From positions 30,580 to 94,579 of the IMG/VR virus record IMGVR_UViG_3300036820_000008: 64,000 bases of DNA; one strand, given 5' to 3'. This DNA is from a virus. This document shows, piece by piece, positions 22,547 to 28,681 of the stretch. The notes below the pieces were generated by a model. The model had not been told where the DNA came from and ran no database searches. It saw nothing but the letters and a program-made list of their open reading frames with translations. Both the position numbers and the translations under genes were made by a program. Position 1 is the stretch's first letter. Each line of letters begins with the position of its first letter.

Positions 22547-22759
22547 ATGTCAACTTCGATTTTGTACGGCAAACATCACGAGAAACTGGTTTGCCTCAGG
22601 ATCCAGGCAATTGTACGGCCTCCAGAAGAGGCTGCCGAATGGCTCCTCGGCGAATTTTATCCTGGTGCAGAGCTCATCAGGGTGAAGCGTGTGGCTGCTG
22701 GCGGCAAGCCAGTCAAGATGAAAGGGCTGCAGAACAGGCCGATTCGCAGACGATCGTAG
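22547..22759 (+). CDS. Small protein, 70 aa, paralogue of the gene at 23261
   Basis: Its core EEAAEWLLGEFYPGAELIRV and basic tail align with the minus-strand gene at 23261-23497 (EVAAYILHERYPSAEFLL, basic tail), so the two are paralogues. Transcription should start near the ATG at 22537, but the conserved frame begins at the ATG at 22547, leaving a 10-base leader. A 93-codon frame from 22537 lacks this similarity. The paralogue starts MSA at exactly the leaderless position, so a small indel may have moved this start. Possibly a small DNA-binding regulator; function unknown. Confidence 0.65.
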   Translation: MSTSILYGKHHEKLVCLRIQAIVRPPEEAAEWLLGEFYPGAELIRVKRVAAGGKPVKMKGLQNRPIRRRS

Positions 22760-22797
22760 GGGCTCGGGATGTCCGTCCACCGGGTTCTCAGAAACGA

Positions 22798-22829
22798 ATG
22801 CATAACGTTCTTAATTAGCGGCGCTAACG
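22798..22829 (+). repeat. 32-bp element, copy B
   Basis: Starts ATGCATAACGTTCTTA and ends ATTAGCGGCGCTAACG. It lies in the gap after the 70-aa gene (22760-22931), which otherwise holds only TTTTCGG and TATTCAGG repeats. Confidence 0.8.
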
Positions 22830-22931
22830 GCTGTACCAGAGAATGGAACGACGAGCCTGCTAACGATATCGCCGCAGGCCCGCCGCCGTTTTCGGTTTTT
22901 CGGGGTTGTCTATTCAGGTGCTATTTTTGGC

Positions 22932-23057
22932 CTATTCAGGCTCCTCGCCCATGTCCTCGAGCTGAGCGTAGGCCTCCTCGAGGTCGTCTGCGAGGCCAAA
23001 GTCGACGAGTGCCTGGGCCTTGTCGTCGAATGATAGATCCTTGCCGAGATCGGACAT
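22932..23057 (-). CDS. Acidic small protein, 41 aa
   Basis: ATG at 23055-23057 with AGGG upstream, TAG at 22932. Almost wholly acidic and helical (DDLEEAYAQLEDMGEEPE). Such proteins can be DNA mimics or adaptor peptides, but nothing here proves that. It is the last gene of the minus-strand operon starting at 23497. Confidence 0.65.
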   Translation of the reverse strand: MSDLGKDLSFDDKAQALVDFGLADDLEEAYAQLEDMGEEPE

Positions 23058-23063
23058 TTTGCC

Positions 23064-23264
23064 CTACTTTCTTGTTATCTCTAGTGCGATTTTCTCTCTG
23101 GTGTGGAGATGCCACTCGTCTCGAATGGCATCAATGGCGTGATTCTCGTCCAGATTCGTCAGTGCGAACCGGAGAATCTTGTCCAGTCCCTCCTCGTTCA
23201 GGAGACCATTGGACGTGATGCCCTGTAGGTTGTCGATGAGTGCGTCGACCTCATTCTCGGTCAC
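23064..23264 (-). CDS. Hypothetical helical protein, 66 aa
   Basis: Overlaps the upstream stop as ATGA. Acidic N-terminus, helix-rich, no Cys. Middle gene of the leaderless operon 23497-22932. Function unknown. Confidence 0.68.
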   Translation of the reverse strand: MTENEVDALIDNLQGITSNGLLNEEGLDKILRFALTNLDENHAIDAIRDEWHLHTREKIALEITRK

Positions 23265-23497
23265 CGCTTTGCCCTCCTTACGGGCTTGGCGTCCAGCTTG
23301 CGCGCGTCCACCTTGCCGATCTTCTTTGTGGGGCTGTATGCCGCGCGCTTCGTCAGTAGGAACTCCGCGGAGGGGTACCGCTCGTGTAGGATGTAGGCTG
23401 CGACCTCGGGGGTGGGGGTTGCCACTGCCCGCATGTTAACGATCACAGGTCCACGCTTAGTCTTGCCGTGTATCTCGTAGTCTGCAAGCGCGCTCAT
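23261..23497 (-). CDS. Small basic protein, 78 aa, leaderless; paralogue of 22547
   Basis: TATAAT (23504-23509), six bases, then ATG: a leaderless start without ribosome binding site. The YILHERYPSAEFLLTKRAAY segment and the Lys/Arg-rich tail match the 70-aa plus-strand gene. The basic tail suggests nucleic-acid binding. The gene is read toward its paralogue, and both promoters have a 32-bp element upstream in the same relative orientation. Confidence 0.7.
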   Translation of the reverse strand: MSALADYEIHGKTKRGPVIVNMRAVATPTPEVAAYILHERYPSAEFLLTKRAAYSPTKKIGKVDARKLDAKPVRRAKR

Positions 23498-23503
23498 AGC
23501 TCT

Positions 23504-23509
23504 ATTATA
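23504..23509 (-). promoter_or_regulatory. -10 box of leaderless operon
   Basis: TATAAT on the minus strand followed by AGAGCT and ATG. Copy C of the 32-bp element lies 58 bases upstream. Confidence 0.7.
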
Positions 23510-23566
23510 CCTCCTGCACGAGCGTATGGATAGCTTATATAAGTTCGTTATGCAGTATCCGGGTGT

Positions 23567-23598
23567 ATGCATAAGAGCCTTAATTACCGGCGCTAACG
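23567..23598 (+). repeat. 32-bp element, copy C
   Basis: Starts ATGCATAAGAGCCTTA and ends ATTACCGGCGCTAACG. Relative to the minus-strand promoter at 23504 it has the same orientation as copy A has to the plus-strand promoter. It lies in the 23498-23671 gap, which holds no gene. Confidence 0.8.
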
Positions 23599-23671
23599 AA
23601 GTGCATGCCACTGAGAGCATATCGTTCCTCGCCGAACGAGCCTCGCGGAGACGCACCACCTCGTGTGGCTG

Positions 23672-23902
23672 TCAGGCCTGGCACTCGCTTATTTCGTGCA
23701 TCAGACGGGTGCCGTCGATGACCGCTTGGTACCACTCTTCGGTACCCCATGTCAGGCCTGCTGTGTCAAGTCGACCGTCGGAGGTGGTCAGGAAGTATGC
23801 CTCGCAGGCAGCGTTGGTGTAAGGTGATCCATACCACTCGGCCGCTGGGCATTCTTCCGGAATGTGCTCTACTGGGCTTGGGCACTCTGAGCATCCTGCC
23901 AT
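23672..23902 (-). CDS. Hypothetical Cys-containing protein, 76 aa
   Basis: AGGAG before the ATG. N-terminal CSECPSPVEHIPEEC pattern plus two more Cys could bind metal; the C-terminal half is helical. No family recognised. Confidence 0.68.
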   Translation of the reverse strand: MAGCSECPSPVEHIPEECPAAEWYGSPYTNAACEAYFLTTSDGRLDTAGLTWGTEEWYQAVIDGTRLMHEISECQA

Positions 23903-23911
23903 GGCTATCTC

Positions 23912-24211
23912 CTAGTCGTTGAATATGATGACGCGCCAGTCCAGCTTGGTGTCCACTGGCTTGAGGACCCACCACTGGGTGTCATTATCGTTGTCGACTT
24001 CGACGCTGTCCAGGACACATACAACCTGGTCTTTGCCGTCGTACTGAGACTCCATTGTGAAGCCCTCGTCGCAGGCATCGTCGTACACGCGGCCGAACTG
24101 GAAGCCAGCTCGCAGACCAAGGTCGGATGCCTCGGCGACGTATGATTTGTCCTTCTTGCTCCACGTGAATTTCTTGGAGCTCAGGATGGGCTGTGGCCTG
24201 AGTACTGTCAT
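23912..24211 (-). CDS. Hypothetical protein, 99 aa
   Basis: Starts at the ATG one base after the upstream stop (TGACATG), so it is probably translated by coupling. Beta-rich, with several Asp/Asn turns. No family recognised. Confidence 0.65.
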   Translation of the reverse strand: MTVLRPQPILSSKKFTWSKKDKSYVAEASDLGLRAGFQFGRVYDDACDEGFTMESQYDGKDQVVCVLDSVEVDNDNDTQWWVLKPVDTKLDWRVIIFND

Positions 24212-24212
24212 G

Positions 24213-24359
24213 TCACACCATCGGGATTCCGCGTCGGCGCTGCTGCTCGTAGTCAGCCTCCTGGACTGTGCCGGGAGTGAACTGCTCCGGATTGGCCGCG
24301 ATGTACTCGAGACTGGCGTCCGACATGTCGTATATCTCACGATATGTTTTGCTCTGCAT
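24213..24359 (-). CDS. Small protein, 48 aa
   Basis: ATG shares a base with the preceding TAA (TAATG), stop TGA at 24213. Reads YIAANPEQFTPGTVQEADYE followed by a basic end; polar and soluble. The stop/start arrangement with both neighbours supports it as a gene. Confidence 0.62.
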   Translation of the reverse strand: MQSKTYREIYDMSDASLEYIAANPEQFTPGTVQEADYEQQRRRGIPMV

Positions 24360-24595
24360 TACTGTGCCTTCCTGATCATCTTGACGTACATCCGGTATAC
24401 GTACTCGCTGTCGTCGAACTCGAATGACGTATCTGTGTCGGTGCCGACTACGATTGTGGTGTCTATGTCCTCGAATATCGGATGGCCCTGAATCGTCTGT
24501 GCAATGGCCCTAGCCTGCGGCGATGTGGGGTCCACGAATTCCACCTTGCCATCGAGAATGTCCTCGAGGTAGATGTCCTTGCCGGTGTCTTCCAT
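24359..24595 (-). CDS. Hypothetical acidic protein, 78 aa
   Basis: AAAAGGAG before the ATG decides the start. Acidic with a Thr/Asp-rich centre, which may be a beta sheet. No family recognised. Confidence 0.68.
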   Translation of the reverse strand: MEDTGKDIYLEDILDGKVEFVDPTSPQARAIAQTIQGHPIFEDIDTTIVVGTDTDTSFEFDDSEYVYRMYVKMIRKAQ

Positions 24596-24617
24596 TGTGC
24601 TCCTTTTTATTTGGCTG

Positions 24618-24842
24618 TTATTCTGGAATCGGGTAGCTGGCATCCAGCTGCTCTTTGGACGCTCCTAGCGCCCAGTATGCTGCGCGAGCCCTCAGAACGC
24701 GCTGTAGGTATTCGTCTGGCGGAATCTGTCGGTTCATGGCCTCCTTGATCCTTGTGACAGTAGCATCGTCCAGATGCTCGCCATCAGGAATGGAGAAAAC
24801 ATATAGGTGATCGCCATCGGGGGTGTCGGATTGGCTAGGCAT
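24618..24842 (-). CDS. Hypothetical protein, 74 aa
   Basis: GAGGAG before the ATG. Beta-hairpin-like start (DHLYVFSIPDGEHL) followed by helices. Preceded by a long hairpin in the gap to the upstream gene. Confidence 0.68.
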   Translation of the reverse strand: MPSQSDTPDGDHLYVFSIPDGEHLDDATVTRIKEAMNRQIPPDEYLQRVLRARAAYWALGASKEQLDASYPIPE

Positions 24843-24867
24843 TGTTCTCCTCTGGGATTGTCCGCTT

Positions 24868-24922
24868 CCTGTGGACACCATCCTCGCCGGTACTCAGCAA
24901 CCGGCGGGATGGAATCAACAGG
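24868..24922 (-). other. Post-stop hairpin with three stacked stems
   Basis: CCTGT/ACAGG, CCATCC/GGATGG and CGCCGGT/ACCGGCG pair in order around an 8-base loop, with internal loops between the first two. It begins directly after the upstream stop codon and ends before the next ribosome binding site. Confidence 0.65.
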
Positions 24923-25234
24923 TCAGCCGTGTAGCTGGCTAAGGGTTCTGTCGTAGATCGGGGACATATCCTCGGCACAGTCCTGGGTGCGGATAGCCTC
25001 GGCCAGGCTGTGAAGGAGGGCTGCGACTGTTTCTCGATCGATGCCTTCGCCGAGAGCCATCTTGGCGGCGACGGTAGTGTTGTAGCTGAACATGTCCATG
25101 GCGAGGTGTACGTCGCAATCGTGATCTTCGTTGACACCCATCCACAGAGCGCAGTGGTGACACCACCTGCTTTCGCCGTTGATCTGATGTGGGACGTTCA
25201 TGACGTCGACGGTATTGTTCTTGCCGTTTGACAT
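24923..25234 (-). CDS. Zinc-binding-like protein, 103 aa
   Basis: Starts M-S-N-G-K, sharing a base with the preceding TAA (TAATG), and with GAGG upstream. CHHCALWMGVNEDHDCDVH is a compact Cys/His site; the rest is helical. Function unknown. Confidence 0.7.
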   Translation of the reverse strand: MSNGKNNTVDVMNVPHQINGESRWCHHCALWMGVNEDHDCDVHLAMDMFSYNTTVAAKMALGEGIDRETVAALLHSLAEAIRTQDCAEDMSPIYDRTLSQLHG

Positions 25235-25584
25235 TATCGGTTCCTCGCAGCCTCGGAGTCGGCCATGTCGCTGTCGTAAGTATCCTCGGCTCGAACACAT
25301 GTGCCAGGCACGGGGTTGGGCCCCATCGTGACGGCGTCGGACAGCCGACAGATGCGCTCTATGGTGGCGTCGTCTTCGGCGTACTCGACATTCATGATCT
25401 CGGATCCGTTGAGCTGGACGCCTGTCTCGCCATACGTGATTACGACAGCTACGTCGGATGGCTGACAGCGATAATTGTGGACGAGCTCTCTGGTGACCAG
25501 GACGGTCGTCGTGATCTGATCAGCATCAAAGCTGATCAGAGTGACCATCACCGGCTCGTTCAGGAGCCATGCTGGAATGGACAT
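25234..25584 (-). CDS. Hypothetical protein, 116 aa
   Basis: Starts M-S-I-P-A-W after GAGGGAG. Beta-rich first half and acidic second half. Directly downstream of the first copy of the covarying RNA element. No family recognised. Confidence 0.68.
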   Translation of the reverse strand: MSIPAWLLNEPVMVTLISFDADQITTTVLVTRELVHNYRCQPSDVAVVITYGETGVQLNGSEIMNVEYAEDDATIERICRLSDAVTMGPNPVPGTCVRAEDTYDSDMADSEAARNR

Positions 25585-25610
25585 TTCATTCTCCCTCTGA
25601 GCTACTATCG

Positions 25611-25666
25611 TGGTAGCTCCCCCGGTCGTCCCGCAGGGAAGTCGGGACGGCCAGAGCAGCTCGCCG
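25611..25666 (-). other. Conserved structured RNA element, copy 1
   Basis: Outer AGCT/AGCT pairs (25615-25618 with 25658-25661) and adjoining C/G pairs close an inner hairpin CGTCCCG/CGGGACG (25627-25633 with 25643-25649). The flanks (GGTAGCTCCCCCG and CCAGAGCAGCTCGC) nearly match copy 2, but the inner stem has a different sequence that still pairs. It fills the space between a stop codon and the next ribosome binding site. Confidence 0.7.
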
Positions 25667-25987
25667 CTAGAGATCTCCGCAGGGTCCGTCCTGAAGGCCA
25701 GGGGTCTCGTCCTCGTCTTCGTACGGACAGGAGATGTACTGTTCCCAGAGCTCACGCTCTCCGTCGATCTCCATCTCATCGAACATTGAGACGAATGGCA
25801 TGAAGTCATCGCCGACATCGACGAACTGGCCATTGAGCCACATCTTGCCGTCTGGGAAGAAGGTGATGAGCATCACGTCCCTGCCATTCTCAGGGAATCG
25901 CAGTGCTAGGTACTGTCCATCGCCGATCCTGCTCAGGGCAATCTTCTCGGTGATTACCCAGTCGTACTCGGGGGTCGGGAATTCCAT
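25667..25987 (-). CDS. Hypothetical acidic protein, 106 aa
   Basis: AAGGAAA precedes the ATG. Beta-rich (YLALRFPENGRDVMLITFF) with an acidic C-terminus. Its stop is followed immediately by RNA element copy 1. No family recognised. Confidence 0.7.
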   Translation of the reverse strand: MEFPTPEYDWVITEKIALSRIGDGQYLALRFPENGRDVMLITFFPDGKMWLNGQFVDVGDDFMPFVSMFDEMEIDGERELWEQYISCPYEDEDETPGLQDGPCGDL

Positions 25988-26024
25988 CTTGTTGGTTTCC
26001 TTTCGGAGCGCCGGTACTGCTACT

Positions 26025-26087
26025 AGTCTACCCTACCGGGCAGCCTGCCCGCTACCCCTAGCCGACGGCAATATCGGCGTTGGGGTA
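26025..26087 (-). promoter_or_regulatory. -10-like box and hairpins in gap 25988-26103
   Basis: TAGACT on the minus strand (26025-26030) would start transcription about 30 bases before the 106-aa gene. Just upstream, GGGCAG/CTGCCC (26038-26050) and the nested TACCCC/GGGGTA with GCCGA/TCGGC (26053-26087) form hairpins following the stop of the 73-aa gene. Confidence 0.5.
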
Positions 26088-26103
26088 TCAGGCTAGTCAA
26101 CCG

Positions 26104-26325
26104 CTAGCTTGGCGGCTCGATCTCATCGGTGATCGTGAAGCGCAGCTCCCCGATGAGGAACTCCTCTTCAGCCTCGACCGTGAATGGCCCGAACTGCTTC
26201 TTCTCGTATCCGTACACGGGAAGGGCAGATAGGGCCGTGAACATGTCCTGGCCCTCAGGGCCGCTGTAATTGTTGACCAGGAACATGGCCGTCTGCGTGG
26301 ACGTCAGGTTGTCGAACTTGGGCAT
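26104..26325 (-). CDS. Hypothetical protein, 73 aa
   Basis: ATG shares a base with the preceding TGA (TGATG). Contains FGPFTVEAEEEFLIGELRF, beta-like. Part of a coupled three-gene unit with the 86-aa gene and the 18-aa membrane peptide. Function unknown. Confidence 0.68.
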   Translation of the reverse strand: MPKFDNLTSTQTAMFLVNNYSGPEGQDMFTALSALPVYGYEKKQFGPFTVEAEEEFLIGELRFTITDEIEPPS

Positions 26326-26585
26326 CAGCCGAACTCCCCGTCGTTGATCGTCGAGCGGGCTCGGATCAGCCCGTTGTAGGAGTCATGCCCGTACTGTTCG
26401 GCAGTGCACTTCTGGGCGATGACGTAGTAGCCGAAGTTCTGCGCCTGCTCGGCGGTGAACAGCGTCCACTCGGTGCCGACCACCGTGAATGGCTCCGGCT
26501 TGATGGGGTGTTTCTCTCGCCAGCGGTCGATGTCGGCGAGATAGCTGTCGAACTCTTCAGGGGTCATGTCCCCGATGTTCGGCAT
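26325..26585 (-). CDS. Hypothetical protein, 86 aa
   Basis: ATG overlaps the stop of the 18-aa peptide as TGATG. Acidic helical N-terminus (TPEEFDSYLADIDRWREKH) then a beta-rich part. Function unknown. Confidence 0.7.
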   Translation of the reverse strand: MPNIGDMTPEEFDSYLADIDRWREKHPIKPEPFTVVGTEWTLFTAEQAQNFGYYVIAQKCTAEQYGHDSYNGLIRARSTINDGEFG

Positions 26586-26641
26586 CAGAAGATCACGATG
26601 ATCAGGATGATGATCACGGCGACCCAGAACAGCTTCTTCAT
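26585..26641 (-). CDS. 18-residue membrane mini-protein
   Basis: ATG at 26639-26641, preceded by GAGGAGAGG, encodes MKKLFWVAVIIILIIVIF and stops in TGA that overlaps the next ATG. A basic start and one hydrophobic helix make a tail-less membrane peptide. The strong ribosome binding site, coupling and clean hydrophobic pattern argue that it is real. Confidence 0.7.
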   Translation of the reverse strand: MKKLFWVAVIIILIIVIF

Positions 26642-26670
26642 GAGGCTTCCTCTCCTCTGGCTACCTACCT

Positions 26671-26725
26671 TGGTAGCTCCCCCGAGCCATCCGTATAGGC
26701 ACGGATGGCCAGGGCAGCTCGCAGC
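26671..26725 (-). other. Conserved structured RNA element, copy 2
   Basis: Same flanks as copy 1 (GGTAGCTCCCCCG and CCAGGGCAGCTCGC). Inner hairpin CCATCCGT/ACGGATGG (26687-26694 with 26701-26708). It lies between the stop of the 120-aa gene and the ribosome binding site of the 18-aa peptide. Confidence 0.7.
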
Positions 26726-26731
26726 TAGGAA

Positions 26732-27094
26732 CTACAGGAACCTGATCGGGATGTAATTGTCGCATGCCTGACAGTATGCTGTCGGATTGTCACCGGCGAA
26801 CACGCCGGGGTGCTCGCATTCGCTACTGGCTCTGGGTGCTGGGCTGTTGACGTGGAGGGCGTCGTACGCGACCCTGAGAGCCGTCATGGCATCCTGCAGC
26901 CGGTCGAACGGAAGAGACACCACGCTCTCGTTGAAGCGCACATACCAGCGCTTGGATTTGGGGTTGCTGATGATGTCCCACTTGGCGTCCGCCTTCAGCA
27001 CGTAGTGCCGGCTGGCGAACCTGCGGGTCATGTCGTACGGCAGGTGACTGTCCAGGCGAAAGTACCTGCCGTACGGCGGGATTGCTCCGGTCAT
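26732..27094 (-). CDS. Hypothetical protein, 120 aa
   Basis: Central beta-rich segment (KWDIISNPKSKRWYVRF), a helix, and a C-terminal CEHPG ... YCQACDNYIP that could bind zinc. Follows the 27-aa membrane peptide by a few bases. No family recognised. Confidence 0.7.
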   Translation of the reverse strand: MTGAIPPYGRYFRLDSHLPYDMTRRFASRHYVLKADAKWDIISNPKSKRWYVRFNESVVSLPFDRLQDAMTALRVAYDALHVNSPAPRASSECEHPGVFAGDNPTAYCQACDNYIPIRFL

Positions 27095-27097
27095 GGC

Positions 27098-27181
27098 TCA
27101 GTAGCCCCAGCCCATGGCCAGCATGGCCACGCACAGCATGATGGTCCAGATCGTGCCTACGATGATGCTCTTGGTGCTCAT
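27098..27181 (-). CDS. 27-residue membrane mini-protein
   Basis: ATG at 27179-27181 with AGAGGG upstream. Sequence is one hydrophobic span (IIVGTIWTIMLCVAMLAMGW) after four polar residues. A longer open frame upstream has no start signal and unnatural composition. Confidence 0.62.
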   Translation of the reverse strand: MSTKSIIVGTIWTIMLCVAMLAMGWGY

Positions 27182-27232
27182 TTGACGTACCCTCTCTCGG
27201 AACGGCATCCCAACGGGCTGCCTCCCCGGCAT

Positions 27233-27255
27233 CCGCGCCTCGGCGTGAGGCGCGG
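27233..27255. terminator. 9-bp hairpin after the 144-aa gene
   Basis: CCGCGCCTC (27233-27241) pairs with GAGGCGCGG (27247-27255) around GGCGT, 34 bases after the upstream stop. No U-tract on the minus strand. Confidence 0.55.
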
Positions 27256-27288
27256 CTACCAGGGGGACGGACCGGCGTGACCTAGCGC

Positions 27289-27723
27289 CTAGGCGGTCTC
27301 GGCCTCGGTGTTCCAGCCAGCGCGCTGCGGCACGGGCAGGAAGTTCTTCCACGTCTTGCGATCGGCGGGGAAGTGGTGCACCCACTGGGCGACGATCTGG
27401 TCACGCTCTTCGGTCGTACCGACAGCGTTGGCCGGGTGGTCGGCGGGGAGCGCCTTGAGGGCGGAGCCCATGGCCTCGATCATCGCCGTGGCCAGGGCAG
27501 CCTTGGCCGCGCGCTTAACGGCGGGCGACGGCTTGGTCAGTTCGGCGGTAAGGGCGGCCATCTTGGCCTCGTACTTGGCCGTGATCTCGGCCGTCACGCG
27601 GGCCTCGATCTCAGCCGGGGTCTCCCGCTTGCTGTTCTTGGCCGGGCTGGGAACGGCCGCCAGCTTGACGGGCGCGCCCTCAGTGCTCTCGGTACCGGCC
27701 GGGGTGGGGTTGGTCTCAGGCAT
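27289..27723 (-). CDS. 144-aa protein with HHFPADR C-terminal domain
   Basis: Starts M-P-E-T after AGAGGAAG. A Pro/Thr-rich start, a helical coiled-coil-like middle (PAEIEARVTAEITAKYEAKM) and a C-terminal WVHHFPADRKTWKNFLPVPQ that matches the 334-aa protein at 19816. High GC in third positions. The shared domain is unknown to me and may mediate a common interaction. Confidence 0.72.
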   Translation of the reverse strand: MPETNPTPAGTESTEGAPVKLAAVPSPAKNSKRETPAEIEARVTAEITAKYEAKMAALTAELTKPSPAVKRAAKAALATAMIEAMGSALKALPADHPANAVGTTEERDQIVAQWVHHFPADRKTWKNFLPVPQRAGWNTEAETA

Positions 27724-28612
27724 TTTCTTCTTCTTCCTCTGGGTTAGGTCCCTATCTGGGGCCTCTAACGTCCTAGCCGGGTAGATTACCGCAGCCCGCC
27801 TAGGGCGAAAGAGGTCATAGGGTAGCGCCGCCACAACAGCGCTAGCTATGGCCTTACAATTGGTTGGGGTCCTAGTCGTTGGTCTAGGCGTCCCCCGGCG
27901 TCAGTAGCCTTACTAGAGTCCTCTCCCTAGCGGTTCTACAATCCGGCCCGTCAGCACGGGCGTCGTTATTAGGTAGGCGTCGGTCGCTCTGATTTCTCAG
28001 TGGGAGTCATGTCTCCTAGCCGCACGTGCCGCTTTCTACAGCAGCCTTTACGCGCTAGGGGCTCGGACCAAACCGCCCAGTTCTTAAGTTTTGGAGTAGG
28101 ATCGGCGCGCGTCACGCACGCCCCCGCGCACCCCGCGCGGCCCCGGCCTTACCCTTTTTCCTTTTTCGCTTACAGCTTAAGCTTACCGTACCGGGGTGGT
28201 AAAACCTAGGAAATGCAGTAACGGAATGGTAACGTTACACTGTAACTTTAGGTAGTGCACGACTACCTGCAGTAGCGCCCTGCCCTGGGGTTAACGTGCG
28301 CGTTAACTAACAGCGCTAGTATTATGGTAACCAAGGCGTCTGGAAGAACAGCGCTAGCGCTTAAAGTGTCCTAGAAATACTGGAGAACGATTTTACACTT
28401 TCCAGCAAAGTGCACTCCGAATTCATATACTGGAGAACAATTTTACAGTTTTGGAAGGACTGCACTCCATCGCTATCACTTTTGCAGAATTTCCAGCCGC
28501 TTGTCAGGGCAATTCCTGGAATAGCGCGGACAATGGAAATGTGTTTCCAGGGGAGTGTAGGAAGATAGCCGCCCAAGAGAGGAGGGAGTGGAGGGGAGAA
28601 TGGCGCAAGAGA
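27724..28612. other. Long noncoding region with direct repeats and palindromes
   Basis: About 890 bases without a believable gene. It holds three AACAGCGCTAG copies (about 27835, 28307, 28346), the palindrome GTTAACGTGCGCGTTAAC (about 28290-28309), an AGGTAG/CTACCT hairpin just before it, and a 50-bp-period direct repeat at 28378-28468. A pyrimidine run lies near 28150. This could be a second control or replication region. Confidence 0.5.
28378..28468. repeat. Two direct repeats with 50-bp period
   Basis: ATACTGGAGAACGATTTTAC (28378) and ATACTGGAGAACAATTTTAC (28428), each followed by a near-matching TTT segment and then TGCACTCC. On the minus strand each contains GTAAAAT, a possible -10 box, so the pair may be tandem promoters or operators for genes to the left. 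Confidence 0.75.
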
Positions 28613-28644
28613 GGGCCGGGCTCCCCGATGAGGAAGCCCGGCCC
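28613..28644 (-). terminator. Terminator after the lectin gene
   Basis: GGGCCGGGCT (28613-28622) pairs with AGCCCGGCCC (28635-28644), 38 bases after the lectin stop; TCTCTT follows on the minus strand. Confidence 0.7.
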
Positions 28645-28681
28645 GAGAGATGCGGCAGGCGATAAGAGGAGCGATAAAGGA

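Noticed and set aside
22537-22818. 93-codon frame starting at the leaderless ATG
   Set aside because: The frame from 22547 shows similarity to the paralogue at 23261; this one does not, and it runs through a 32-bp repeat.
22467-23598. 32-bp repeats as attachment sites of an integrated element
   Set aside because: There is no integrase or tRNA gene nearby, three copies in mixed orientation do not fit att sites, and placement upstream of promoters fits an operator better.
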